Shown here one piece after another: positions 27,993 through 36,479 of a stretch of 64,000 nt of DNA. The stretch comes from Leifsonia shinshuensis (GTDB lineage Bacteria; Actinomycetota; Actinomycetes; Actinomycetales; Microbacteriaceae), in contig NZ_JAVDVK010000001.1 in NCBI RefSeq assembly GCF_031456835.1, positions 1,240,001-1,304,000 on the forward strand. Direction: 5' to 3'. The notes beneath the pieces were generated by a model. It was not told the origin of the DNA and ran no database searches. It saw nothing but the letters and a program-made list of their open reading frames with translations. Both the position numbers and the translations under genes were made by a program. Every line of letters begins with the position of its first letter. Position 1 is the first letter of the stretch.

Positions 27993-29000
27993 TCACGATT
28001 TGTGCCAAATCGTGGTTTTGCGCGCCGCATTACCGAGATTTGGCACAAATCGTCGAACGCGTGCGATGAGGGCGTCGCGATCGCGGAAGAGGTCGTCGGC
28101 CGTCACGCGGACGACGCGCCAGCCCGCGGCCTCCAGCAGCTCGTGCCGTCTGATGTCGAGGAACCACTGGCGTCGGTCCACCCGGTGGCCGTCGCCCTCG
28201 TACTCAAACGCGATGCGCTCCGACGGCAGTGCGAGGTCGGGATGGAGGGTCACGGTCCCGCCGTCGAGCACGAGCGGCTGATTGACGGCGAACTCCCCCG
28301 CGCCGAGCTCGTCGAGGAGCAGGCGAAGCAGCGTCTCGGGCCTCGAATCGGCCCCGGAGCGGATGCGCGGAAGAGCCCACGCACGCGCCTTTCCGCCCTT
28401 CGTCCGGTGCACGTCGGCCGAGAGCGCCGACAGCTCCTCCATCGTGACCCGAGCCGGCCGCGAGCGGGCGCCGACAAGGTAGTCGCCCGCGGCGACGAGA
28501 TCCTCGGGCGCGATCATCCCCGAGAGCTGACACCAGACGTGCGCCGGCGCACTGATCGGCAGGCCATCGACGGTGGCCCCGCGGAGCGTCCGCAGGCTGT
28601 GCCCGGTGACTCGCTTGCCCTGCGACGCAGTACGGGGAGAGCGCACCGACACATGCAGGGGATGGCCGTGCGCATCCATCGGAAGAGGAATGCCCGTCAG
28701 AGCGGCCGCGGTGGTGTGACTGAAGTACGCGCCCGCCTGCATCACGGGGAGGTACGCCCGGCAGAGCTCCTGGAGCTCTCCGGGAGCGCTCGACAGGTTG
28801 ACGCCGTGGAACGGATGGTGGATGTCGCGTGCGCGCAGGCGGAGCTCGTCGACGCCATAGCGCCGCGCGTGCGCGACAGTGAACGGGACGCCGACCAGCG
28901 GCCGCGGCAGTGGTTGTGGAGTGCGCTTCCCTCCATGGTGCTGAAGGTGTCGTGCGCTGCGCGGCGTTCCGGCAAACCTGTGGACAAGCGCCCTCTCCAC
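27993..29000 (-). CDS. DUF559/Vsr-like endonuclease-fold protein flanked by palindromes
   Basis: About 335 aa from the GTG at 29000; the start is uncertain because no Shine-Dalgarno is seen and the head shows alternative frames. The N-terminal part resembles AbiEi-like proteins with a winged-helix head (VPFTVAHARRYGVDELRLRA). The C-terminal part (LHPDLALPSERIAFEYEGDG, then AAGWRVVRVTADDLF) is the DUF559/Vsr PD-(D/E)XK nuclease pattern. The last six codons and the stop lie inside the left palindromic repeat, and a second copy lies just upstream of the start. Nuclease activity and mobility are inference; it is probably an accessory, horizontally acquired cassette. Confidence 0.7.
   Translation of the reverse strand: MERALVHRFAGTPRSARHLQHHGGKRTPQPLPRPLVGVPFTVAHARRYGVDELRLRARDIHHPFHGVNLSSAPGELQELCRAYLPVMQAGAYFSHTTAAALTGIPLPMDAHGHPLHVSVRSPRTASQGKRVTGHSLRTLRGATVDGLPISAPAHVWCQLSGMIAPEDLVAAGDYLVGARSRPARVTMEELSALSADVHRTKGGKARAWALPRIRSGADSRPETLLRLLLDELGAGEFAVNQPLVLDGGTVTLHPDLALPSERIAFEYEGDGHRVDRRQWFLDIRRHELLEAAGWRVVRVTADDLFRDRDALIARVRRFVPNLGNAARKTTIWHKS
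27994..28055. repeat. Left copy of a nested palindromic element
   Basis: Arm CACGATTTGTGCCAAATC (from 27994) is matched in inverted orientation by GATTTGGCACAAATCG ending near 28052. The inner part is imperfect (GTGGTTTTGCG against CGCATTACCGA). Each arm is itself a palindrome, CACGATTTG-TGC-CAAATCGTG. It overlaps the 3' end of the DUF559 gene and follows the acyl-CoA ligase stop by 14 bp. Confidence 0.85.
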
Positions 29001-29013
29001 ACCCCCATCAGTC

Positions 29014-29076
29014 GCACGATTTGTGCCAAATCGTGGTTCTGAGCGCGCTATAACCACGATTTGGCACAAATCGTGC
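29014..29076. repeat. Right copy of the nested palindromic element
   Basis: Two perfect 25-bp arms (29014-29038 and 29052-29076) in inverted orientation, beginning GCACGATTTGTGCC, enclose a 13-nt loop. The same arm sequence occurs in the left copy at 27994-28055. It lies between the 5' end of the DUF559 gene and the stop of the epimerase gene. Confidence 0.92.
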
Positions 29077-29100
29077 CCCAGCCCGCCGGCGCGGGGCGGG

Positions 29101-29946
29101 TCAGACCTCGTCGCGCCAGGAGTGCTCGGGGGCGTAGCCGAGGACGCGGCGGGCCTTGTCGATCGAGAGGAGGGTGTCGTTGACGCCGAGGTCGCGCTTC
29201 AGCGGGACGCCGGGGAAGACCTCGGCGACGAGCTCGTCGTTGGGGCGGCTCATCACGGTGTCGGCCGCCGCGATGATGAAGCGGTCGAAGCCGGTCGTGT
29301 CCCACTCCAGGGCGCGGCGGATGGCCTGGGCGCCGTCGCGCGCGTCGATGTAGCCCCACAGGTTCCACTTGCGTGCGCGCGGGTCCTCGTCGAAGGAGGG
29401 GAAGGCGGCGTAGTCCTCCGGGTCCATCACGTTGGAGAAGCGCAGCGCGACGATCTTCAGCGCCGGGTCCCAGCGGACCAGCTCGATCGCCATCTGCTCC
29501 TCGAGGTGCTTCACCAGCGAGTAGGTGCTCTCCGGTCGGGCCGGGTAGTCCTCATCCACCGGGATGTACGGCGGCGGCACGTCGAAGGGCAGGCCCAGGA
29601 CGGTCTCCGACGACGCGTAGACGACGTTGCGGATTCCGGCGCGACGCGCCGCCTGGAAGACGTTGTAGGTGACGCGGATGTTGTTGTGGAACGTCGCGAC
29701 GTCGCTCAGGATGCCCGGCGCCGGGATGGCCGCCAGGTGCACGATCGCGTCGAAGCCGTCGTGCTTGTCGTTCACGCCGAGGATGGCGTCGATCGTCTGG
29801 CCGAAGTCGGTCAGGTCGACCCGGACGAAGCCGGGACCACGCTCCCCCGCCGCATCGAGGGAGATGACCTCGTCCCCTGTCTTCCGCAGCTCGCGCACGA
29901 CAGTGCGTCCGAGCTTGCCCGATCCTCCGGTGACCGCGATTCGCAT
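29101..29946 (-). CDS. NAD(P)-dependent epimerase/dehydratase (extended SDR)
   Basis: 281 aa. The Rossmann motif VTGGSGKLGRT is at 5-15, VYASSETVLG supplies the catalytic serine, and STYSLVKHLEE holds the YxxxK pair. It resembles atypical/extended short-chain dehydrogenases acting on nucleotide sugars or uronates; the substrate is not identifiable. A TAGACT box lies 7 nt before the ATG at 29946. It ends 25 bp before the right palindrome. Confidence 0.85.
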   Translation of the reverse strand: MRIAVTGGSGKLGRTVVRELRKTGDEVISLDAAGERGPGFVRVDLTDFGQTIDAILGVNDKHDGFDAIVHLAAIPAPGILSDVATFHNNIRVTYNVFQAARRAGIRNVVYASSETVLGLPFDVPPPYIPVDEDYPARPESTYSLVKHLEEQMAIELVRWDPALKIVALRFSNVMDPEDYAAFPSFDEDPRARKWNLWGYIDARDGAQAIRRALEWDTTGFDRFIIAAADTVMSRPNDELVAEVFPGVPLKRDLGVNDTLLSIDKARRVLGYAPEHSWRDEV

Positions 29947-29970
29947 ACCGCCCAGTCTAGGCGGACGCGG

Positions 29971-30462
29971 CTAGAACCAGTCGGACTCGCGGACCTGCTT
30001 CATCGCCTCGCGACGACTCTCCTTGTCGAGCCGGTCCAGGTAGAGCACGCCGTCGAGGTGGTCGGTCTCGTGCTGGAGCGCCTGCGCGAGCACGCCGGTG
30101 CCGGACACCTCGATCGGGTTGCCGTCCAGGTCGATGCCCGTCACCCGCGCGAACGGGTAGCGCAGCGTCTTGAACCACAGCCCGGGAACGGACAGGCAGC
30201 CCTCGTCGACCAGCTCCGGCTCCCCCGACACCTCGGCGAGCACGGGGTTGATCACGTAGCCGACCTCGCCGTCCACGTTGTAGCTGAAGGCCCGCTCGTT
30301 CACGCCGATCTGCGGTGCGGCGACGCCGGCGCGTCCCGGAGGGAGCACGCTGTCCACCAGGTCCTCGACCAGTCCGCGCACGCCGTCGTCGATCTCCCCG
30401 ATCGGGTCGGACGGCGTCTTCAGCACGGGGTCGCCGAACAGGCGGATCTGGCGTTCGGTCAC
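29971..30462 (-). CDS. def: Peptide deformylase
   Basis: 163 aa, full length. All three metal-site motifs are present: [16 protein letters not shown] and QHETDHLDG. It removes the formyl group from nascent proteins. The GTG/ATG-type start at 30462 keeps [15 protein letters not shown], the expected N-terminus. It is followed 24 bp later by the epimerase gene on the same strand; upstream lies a short tandem repeat. Confidence 0.96.
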   Translation of the reverse strand: MTERQIRLFGDPVLKTPSDPIGEIDDGVRGLVEDLVDSVLPPGRAGVAAPQIGVNERAFSYNVDGEVGYVINPVLAEVSGEPELVDEGCLSVPGLWFKTLRYPFARVTGIDLDGNPIEVSGTGVLAQALQHETDHLDGVLYLDRLDKESRREAMKQVRESDWF

Positions 30463-30484
30463 GGGTACTCCTCGATGAACGGGC

Positions 30485-30529
30485 GGATGGGCGGGTCAGC
30501 GGATGGGCGGGTCAGCGGATGGGCGGATC
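30485..30529. repeat. 16-bp tandem repeat, about 2.8 copies
   Basis: The unit GGATGGGCGGGTCAGC occurs at 30485-30500 and 30501-30516, followed by a partial third copy to 30529. It lies between the def start and the MinD-like ATPase stop and appears non-coding. Confidence 0.85.
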
Positions 30530-30572
30530 GGTCGGCAGGGCGGAGAGGCAGGTCAACAGTTCGGACGTGTCC

Positions 30573-31934
30573 TCAGTCGCGCTCCGCCGGGAGACCCTCG
30601 ACCACGAGGGCCGCCAGCGTCCGCGCCGAGAGGCGCGTCAGCGGCTTGAGGTCCTTCCACGACACCACGGAACCGGCGGCGAGCTGCGGGTCGTACGGGA
30701 CACGGACGATCTCGCGCACCCGGGACCGGAAGTGCGCCTCGATCTCCTCGAGCTTCACCAGGTTGGTGGCGTGCGTCGCCGTGTTCAGCGCCACGACGGC
30801 GTTGCGCACCAGGTCGCCGTAGCCGTTCGCCTCGAGCCAGGTGAGCGTCTCGGAGGCGAGCCGCGCCTCGTCCACGCTGCCGCCGGAGACGATGACCAGC
30901 GAGTCGGCGCGCTGCAGCGTCGCGCGCATCACGGAGTGGACGATGCCCGTGCCGCAGTCGGTGAGCACGATCGAGTAGAACCGGGCCGAGAGGTCGGCGA
31001 CGACGTTGTAGTCGTTCTCGTCGAACGCCTCGGACAGCATCGGGTCGGTGTCCGACGCGAGGATGTCGAGCCGCGTCTCGTCGCGCGAGACGAGCGAGGA
31101 GAAGTCGGTGAAGCCGCCGATGCTCGCGGCCTTGTGCACCACGTCCCGCACCGTCGACCGCGTCTGCCTCGGAACCCGCTCGGAGAGCGTCCCGCGGTCC
31201 GGGTTGGCGTCGATCGCGATGATGCGGTCCTCGCGGGCGGAGGCCAGCGCCATCCCGAGCAGCGTGGTCACGGTGGTCTTGCCCACGCCGCCCTTGCGGG
31301 TGAGCACCGGCACGAAGCGGGCGCCGCCCTCGAAGTGCTTCTGGATGCGGTGGTCGAGCTCCTTGCGCGCGCGCACCTTGGCCGAGTCGCCCAGGTTCAC
31401 GGTCCGGAAGGTGACGTTGTAGACGAAGCGCTGCCACGGGCCCTCGGGGCCGGGGCGCGTCTTGCGGTTGACCTCGAGCAGGCGGTCGGCGGTCAGCATC
31501 GCGGCGGGCTCCGGCTGCGTGGAGTGCTCGCCGCGCAGGCGGTCGCGGCGGGAGCCGGCGTACGGCTCGCCGGCCGGAAGCGGCGCGGCGTCGGGGCCGT
31601 CCGCGGCGCGGGTCGCGTCCGCGCCGTCGGCGGCCTCGGGCGGGGTGGTCGCCAGGCGCGAGGCGACGATCGCGACCGACATGGTCGTCGGCTCGGTGGG
31701 CGAGGCGACGAAGCCCGGGTCGACCGGGACCTCGTCGATCGCCACGGCGGCCTCGTCCTCCGGGATCTCCGGCGGGGGCGCCGGCGGGAGGTCGACGGCG
31801 ATGCTGAGGGTGGAGTCGACCTCGAGCGACGGGACCGGCTGGAAGGCGTCGGCCGGCGTCAGCTCGTCGTCGGCCGGCACGAGCTCGCGCGGCGAGCGCG
31901 GCTCGGGGGTGTCGGCGTCATGACCATTCGCCAC
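30573..31934 (-). CDS. MinD/ParA-like ATPase with long disordered N-terminus
   Basis: 453 aa. Residues 1-150 are acidic, proline- and alanine-rich and presumably disordered. The ATPase domain starts near 205 with the deviant Walker A RKGGVGKTT (213-221) and has IAIDANPDRG and LTDCGTGIVHS. The linker before it (WQRFVYNVTFRTVNLG) resembles that of EspI-type ATPases associated with type VII secretion, but no such genes lie here, so its partner is unknown. The start is taken as the GTG at 31934 (AAGGAG 12 nt upstream, a long spacing). Confidence 0.8.
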   Translation of the reverse strand: MANGHDADTPEPRSPRELVPADDELTPADAFQPVPSLEVDSTLSIAVDLPPAPPPEIPEDEAAVAIDEVPVDPGFVASPTEPTTMSVAIVASRLATTPPEAADGADATRAADGPDAAPLPAGEPYAGSRRDRLRGEHSTQPEPAAMLTADRLLEVNRKTRPGPEGPWQRFVYNVTFRTVNLGDSAKVRARKELDHRIQKHFEGGARFVPVLTRKGGVGKTTVTTLLGMALASAREDRIIAIDANPDRGTLSERVPRQTRSTVRDVVHKAASIGGFTDFSSLVSRDETRLDILASDTDPMLSEAFDENDYNVVADLSARFYSIVLTDCGTGIVHSVMRATLQRADSLVIVSGGSVDEARLASETLTWLEANGYGDLVRNAVVALNTATHATNLVKLEEIEAHFRSRVREIVRVPYDPQLAAGSVVSWKDLKPLTRLSARTLAALVVEGLPAERD

Positions 31935-31988
31935 GGCGTGCGTTCTCCTTCTGCTGCGGGCGGGTCCCGCGAATCGTCATTGTAGGCC

Positions 31989-32015
31989 GTCCCGCCGCCG
32001 GAGCGGCGGCGGGAC
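31989..32015 (-). terminator. GC-rich hairpin after pyc
   Basis: GTCCCGCCGCCG pairs perfectly with CGGCGGCGGGAC across a 3-nt loop, 29 bp after the pyruvate carboxylase stop. No T-run follows, so it may act with another factor or only protect the 3' end. Confidence 0.55.
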
Positions 32016-32043
32016 GGTCACGGGGCCGGTGGACGGCGCCGTT

Positions 32044-35000
32044 TCAGGAGGGCTGGATGACCACGATCAGGTCGCCCGCATCCACCTGCTGGGTCTTCGG
32101 GATGGCGAGCCGCTCGATGGTTCCGGCGACCGGTGCGGTGATCGCCGCCTCCATCTTCATCGCCTCGATCGAGGCCACCGCCTGGCCGGCGGCGACCGCG
32201 TCGCCGACGTTCACCTGGAGGGTGACCACGCCCGAGAACGGCGCCGCGACCTGCCCGGGCTTGGCCGTGTCCGCTTTCTCGGCCGCTTTCGACTCGACGA
32301 CGATGCTGCGGTCGCGCACGAACACCGGCCGCAGCTGGCCGTTGAGCGTGGTCATGACCGTGCGCATGCCCTTCTCGTCCGCCTCGCCGATGGCCTCCAG
32401 CCCGATGTACAGGCGGACGCCGCGGCTGAACTCGATGACGTGCTCTCCGCCCTGCGCCAGACCGTAGAGGTAGTCGAGCGTGTCGACCACGGAGAGGTCG
32501 CCGAAGAGCTCGCGCATCTGCTCGTAGATCCGGGTCGGGGCGGGGAACAGCAGCCGGTTCAGGGTGGCGCGGCGCTCGGCGCTGTCGCCCTCGAGGGCCG
32601 ACGCGTCGTCCGCCGAGAGGTCCTCGACGCCGACCTTGACCGTCTTGCCCGCCAGCACCTTGGTGCGGAACGGCTCCGGCCATCCACCCGGCAGCTCGCC
32701 CAGCTCGCCGGCCATGAAGCCGACGACCGAGTCGGGGATGTCGTAGTTCTGCGGGTTCTCGGCGAAGTCGTCCGGGTCGGCCTTCACGGCCGCCAGGTGC
32801 AGGGCGAGGTCGCCGACGACCTTCGACGACGGGGTCACCTTGGGGATGCGGCCCAGGATGCGGTTGGCCGCGGCGTACATGTCCTCCACCAGCTCGAAGT
32901 CCTCGGCGAGCCCCAGCGCCTTCGCCTGCTGGCGCAGGTTGGAGAGCTGGCCGCCCGGGATCTCGTGCTTGTAGACGCGGCCGGTGGGACCGGGCAGGCC
33001 CGACTCGAACGGCCGGTAGACCTGGCGGACCGCCTCCCAGTAGGGCTCGAGGTCCTCGACCGCGCTCAGCGAGATGCCGGTGTCGCGCTCGGTGTGGGCG
33101 AGCGCGGCGACGAGGGCGGAGGCGCTGGGCTGGCTGGTGGTGCCGGCCATGGGGGCGCTGGCCACATCCACCGCGTCGGCACCGGCGCGGGACGCCGCGA
33201 GCAGCGTCGCGAGCTGACCGCCCGGGGTGTCGTGCGTGTGCACGTGGACGGGCAGGTCGAACCGCTCGCGGAACGCGGAGACGAGCTTCTCGGCCGCGCT
33301 GGGGCGCAGCAGGCCGGCCATGTCCTTGATGGCGAGGATGTGCGCGCCCGACTCGACGATCTGCTCCGCGAGGCGCAGGTAGTAGTCGAGCGTGTACAGG
33401 TCTTCGGCCGGGTCGAGCAGGTCGCCGGTGTAGCAGACGGCGACCTCGGCGATCGACGAGCCGGTGGCGAGCACGGACTCGATGGCCGGGCGCATCTGCG
33501 ACACGTCGTTGAGCGCGTCGAAGATGCGGAAGATGTCGACACCGGTGGATGCGGCCTCGCGCACGAACGCGTCGGTCACCTGGGTCGGGTACGGGGTGTA
33601 GCCGACGGTGTTGCGGCCGCGCAGCAGCATCTGGATGTTGATGTTCGGCAGGGCCTCGCGCAGCGCGGCCAGGCGCTCCCACGGGTCCTCGCCGAGGAAG
33701 CGGAGGGCGACGTCGTAGGTCGCGCCTCCCCACGCCTCGACCGAGAGCAGCTCCGGCGTCATGCGGGCGACGTACGGCGCGACGGCGAGCAGATCGCGGG
33801 TGCGGACGCGGGTCGCGAGCAGCGACTGGTGGGCGTCGCGGAACGTCGTCTCGGTGACCGCCAGCGACTTCTGGGCGCGCAGCGCCTCGGCGAAGCCGGC
33901 CGGGCCGAGCTCGAGCAGGCGCTGACGCGACCCCGCGGGAGCGGGGACCGAGAGGTCGATCTTCGGGAGCTTCTCGGCCGGGTCGGCGCTCAGCGGGCGC
34001 GGGCCGTTCGGCTGGTTGACCGTGACGTCGGCGAGCCAGTTGAGCACCTTGGTGCCGCGGTCCTTGGAGGCGCGGCCCTTGAACAGCTCGGGACGCTCCT
34101 CGATGAAGGAGGTGGAGACGTTGCCGGCGATGAAGTCCGGGTCCTCCATGACGGCCTGCAGGAACGGGATGTTCGTGGCGACGCCGCGCACGCGGAATTC
34201 GGCCAGCGCGCGGCGGGCGCGCAGCACGGCGGCCGGGAAGTCACGGCCGCGGCAGATCAGCTTCGCGAGCATCGAGTCGAAGTGCGGGCTGATCTGGGCG
34301 CCCGGGTTGATCGTCCCGCCGTCGAGGCGGATGCCGGCGCCGCCCGGCGAGCGGTACGTCGTGATCTTGCCGGTGTCCGGACGGAAGTTCGCCGTCGGGT
34401 CCTCGGTGGTGATGCGGCACTGCAGCGCCGCGCCGCGCATGTGCACGGTCTCCTGGCTGAGGCCGAGGTCGGCGAGCGTCTCGCCGGCGGCGATGCGGAT
34501 CTGCGACTGGACGAGGTCGACGTCGGTGATCTCCTCGGTCACGGTGTGCTCGACCTGGATGCGCGGGTTCATCTCGATGAACACGTGCTGGCCGGCGCGC
34601 TCCCCCGCGGTGTCGAGCAGGAACTCCACGGTCCCGGCGTTCTCGTAATTGATGGAGCGGGCGAAGGCGACCGCGTCGCGGTACAGCGCCTGGCGGATGT
34701 CCTCGGAGAGGTTCGGCGCCGGTGCGATCTCGACGACCTTCTGGTGGCGGCGCTGCACGGAGCAGTCGCGCTCGAACAGGTGCATGGTCTCGCCGGTGCC
34801 GTCGGCGAGGATCTGGACCTCGATGTGACGCGGGCGGAGCACGGCCTGCTCCAGGAACATGGTGGGGTCGCCGAAGGCGCTGTCGGCCTCGCGCATTGCC
34901 TCCTCGAGCGCGGGGCGCAGGTCGGCCTTGGTGGCGACCCGGCGCATCCCGCGACCGCCGCCTCCCGCGACCGCCTTGGCGAAGATCGGGAAACCGATCT

Positions 35001-35448
35001 CGTCGGCGCCGGCGAGCAGCTCCTCGATGTCGCGCGACGGCGGGGTGGACTTCAGCACCGGGACGCCCGCGGCGATCGCGTGCTCCTTGGCGGTCACCTT
35101 GTTGCCGGCCATCTCGAGGACCTCGGCGCGCGGGCCGATGAACGCGATGCCCGCGGCGCGGGCGGCCTCGGCCAGCTCGGGGTTCTCCGAGAGGAAACCG
35201 TAGCCGGGGTAGATGGCGTCGGCGCCCGACTCCTGCGCGACGCGGATGATCTCCTGCACGTCCAGGTAGGCGCGGACGGGGTGGCCCGGCTCGCCGATCT
35301 GGTAGGCCTCGTCCGCCTTCAGCCGGTGCATCGAGTTGCGGTCTTCGTAGGGGAAGACGGCGACCGTGCGAGCACCCAGCTCGTACGCGGCCCGGAAGGC
35401 TCGGATGGCGATTTCACCGCGGTTGGCAACGAGGATCTTTCGGAACAT
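32044..35448 (-). CDS. pyc: Pyruvate carboxylase
   Basis: 1134 aa, single-chain enzyme. The biotin carboxylase domain comes first (about 1-460; MFRKILVANRGEIAIRAFRA, GGGGRGMR, IEMNPRIQVEHTVTE). The carboxyltransferase barrel follows (about 530-810; AWGGATYDVALRFLGEDPWER) and then the biotin carrier domain with EAMKMEA near the C-terminus. It converts pyruvate to oxaloacetate, the main anaplerotic step. The ATG at 35448 has GAAAGG upstream; the open frame beyond it is shadow. GarA, which restrains 2-oxoglutarate metabolism, is 2.4 kb away. Confidence 0.97.
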   Translation of the reverse strand: MFRKILVANRGEIAIRAFRAAYELGARTVAVFPYEDRNSMHRLKADEAYQIGEPGHPVRAYLDVQEIIRVAQESGADAIYPGYGFLSENPELAEAARAAGIAFIGPRAEVLEMAGNKVTAKEHAIAAGVPVLKSTPPSRDIEELLAGADEIGFPIFAKAVAGGGGRGMRRVATKADLRPALEEAMREADSAFGDPTMFLEQAVLRPRHIEVQILADGTGETMHLFERDCSVQRRHQKVVEIAPAPNLSEDIRQALYRDAVAFARSINYENAGTVEFLLDTAGERAGQHVFIEMNPRIQVEHTVTEEITDVDLVQSQIRIAAGETLADLGLSQETVHMRGAALQCRITTEDPTANFRPDTGKITTYRSPGGAGIRLDGGTINPGAQISPHFDSMLAKLICRGRDFPAAVLRARRALAEFRVRGVATNIPFLQAVMEDPDFIAGNVSTSFIEERPELFKGRASKDRGTKVLNWLADVTVNQPNGPRPLSADPAEKLPKIDLSVPAPAGSRQRLLELGPAGFAEALRAQKSLAVTETTFRDAHQSLLATRVRTRDLLAVAPYVARMTPELLSVEAWGGATYDVALRFLGEDPWERLAALREALPNINIQMLLRGRNTVGYTPYPTQVTDAFVREAASTGVDIFRIFDALNDVSQMRPAIESVLATGSSIAEVAVCYTGDLLDPAEDLYTLDYYLRLAEQIVESGAHILAIKDMAGLLRPSAAEKLVSAFRERFDLPVHVHTHDTPGGQLATLLAASRAGADAVDVASAPMAGTTSQPSASALVAALAHTERDTGISLSAVEDLEPYWEAVRQVYRPFESGLPGPTGRVYKHEIPGGQLSNLRQQAKALGLAEDFELVEDMYAAANRILGRIPKVTPSSKVVGDLALHLAAVKADPDDFAENPQNYDIPDSVVGFMAGELGELPGGWPEPFRTKVLAGKTVKVGVEDLSADDASALEGDSAERRATLNRLLFPAPTRIYEQMRELFGDLSVVDTLDYLYGLAQGGEHVIEFSRGVRLYIGLEAIGEADEKGMRTVMTTLNGQLRPVFVRDRSIVVESKAAEKADTAKPGQVAAPFSGVVTLQVNVGDAVAAGQAVASIEAMKMEAAITAPVAGTIERLAIPKTQQVDAGDLIVVIQPS

Positions 35449-35518
35449 GGGGACCTTTCGAGCAGGGGTCGACACCACACAGCAAACGGTTAGGTTCTCT
35501 AAGACTAGTGAAGGTAAC

Positions 35519-36337
35519 GTGGCTCTCGTGCACGTACTCAGCGTTAGCTCCCTCAAGGGCGGTGTCGGAAAGACGACGGTGACGCTCGGGCTGGCGTCGG
35601 CGGCGTTCGCCAAAGGCCTGCGGACGCTGGTGGTCGATCTCGATCCCCAATCCGACGTGTCGACCGGCATGGACATCCAGGTCGCCGGCCACCTCAACGT
35701 CGCGGATGTGCTCGCCTCCCCCAAGGAGAAGATCGTCCGCGCCGCGATCGCCCCGTCCGGCTGGACGAAGGGCCGCAGCGGCACGATCGACGTCATGATC
35801 GGCAGCCCGTCCGCCATCAACTTCGACGGCCCGCACCCGAGCATCCGCGACATCTGGAAGCTCGAGGAGGCGCTCGCCAACGTCGAGCACGACTACGAGC
35901 TCGTGCTCATCGACTGCGCACCGTCGCTCAACGCGCTGACCCGCACGGCCTGGGCGGCCAGCGACCGCGTCGCGGTCGTGACGGAGCCCGGCCTGTTCTC
36001 GGTGGCCGCCGCCGACCGCGCGCTGCGCGCGATCGAGGAGATCCGCCGCGGTCTGTCGCCGCGCCTCCAGCCGCTCGGCATCATCGTGAACCGCGCGCGC
36101 GTCCAGTCGCTGGAGCACCAGTTCCGCATCAAGGAGCTGCGCGACATGTTCGGTCCGCTCGTGCTCTCCCCTCAGCTGCCGGAGCGCACGTCGCTGCAGC
36201 AGGCGCAGGGCGCGGCGAAGCCGCTGCACGTCTGGCCGGGCGAGAGCGCGCAGGAGATGGCGCACAACTTCGACCTGCTGCTGGAGCGCGTGCTGCGCAC
36301 CGCCCGCCTCGGCGAGTACGCGACCGTCCAGTCCTGA
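35519..36337 (+). CDS. ParA family ATPase
   Basis: 272 aa from the GTG at 35519 (GAAGG upstream); a GTG at 35528 is possible. The Walker A motif KGGVGKTT is in VLSVSSLKGGVGKTTVTLGL; VVDLDPQSDVSTGMD and LIDCAPSLNALTRTAW are the other ParA motifs. No parB or parS-like neighbour is present, so it is an orphan ParA whose cargo is unknown. It is divergent from pyc and converges on the ResR-like gene across a long inverted repeat. Confidence 0.88.
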   Translation: MALVHVLSVSSLKGGVGKTTVTLGLASAAFAKGLRTLVVDLDPQSDVSTGMDIQVAGHLNVADVLASPKEKIVRAAIAPSGWTKGRSGTIDVMIGSPSAINFDGPHPSIRDIWKLEEALANVEHDYELVLIDCAPSLNALTRTAWAASDRVAVVTEPGLFSVAAADRALRAIEEIRRGLSPRLQPLGIIVNRARVQSLEHQFRIKELRDMFGPLVLSPQLPERTSLQQAQGAAKPLHVWPGESAQEMAHNFDLLLERVLRTARLGEYATVQS

Positions 36338-36347
36338 GCTCCCCCGC

Positions 36348-36421
36348 CCCACCGTCGAGTACACGAAAAGTGCACGGTTCGACGGCGCGCCGCGTGCACT
36401 TTTCGTGTACTCGACGGTGGG
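36348..36421. repeat. Perfect 29-bp inverted repeat between convergent genes
   Basis: Arms 36348-36376 and 36393-36421 are exact inverted copies (beginning CCCACCGTCGAGTACACG) with a 16-nt loop. Each arm contains an inner near-palindrome GTACAC-GAAAA-GTGCAC. The layout is the same as that of the elements near 28 kb but the sequence is different. It probably also ends transcription of both flanking genes. Confidence 0.93.
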
Positions 36422-36479
36422 CGGAACGCTCAGGAGACCGGAGACCCCGAGAGGGGACGCGCGGGACGCGCGGAGCGCG

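Noticed and set aside
27994..29076. CRISPR array
   Set aside because: There are only two copies, no regular spacers and no cas genes; the elements are palindromes flanking a gene.
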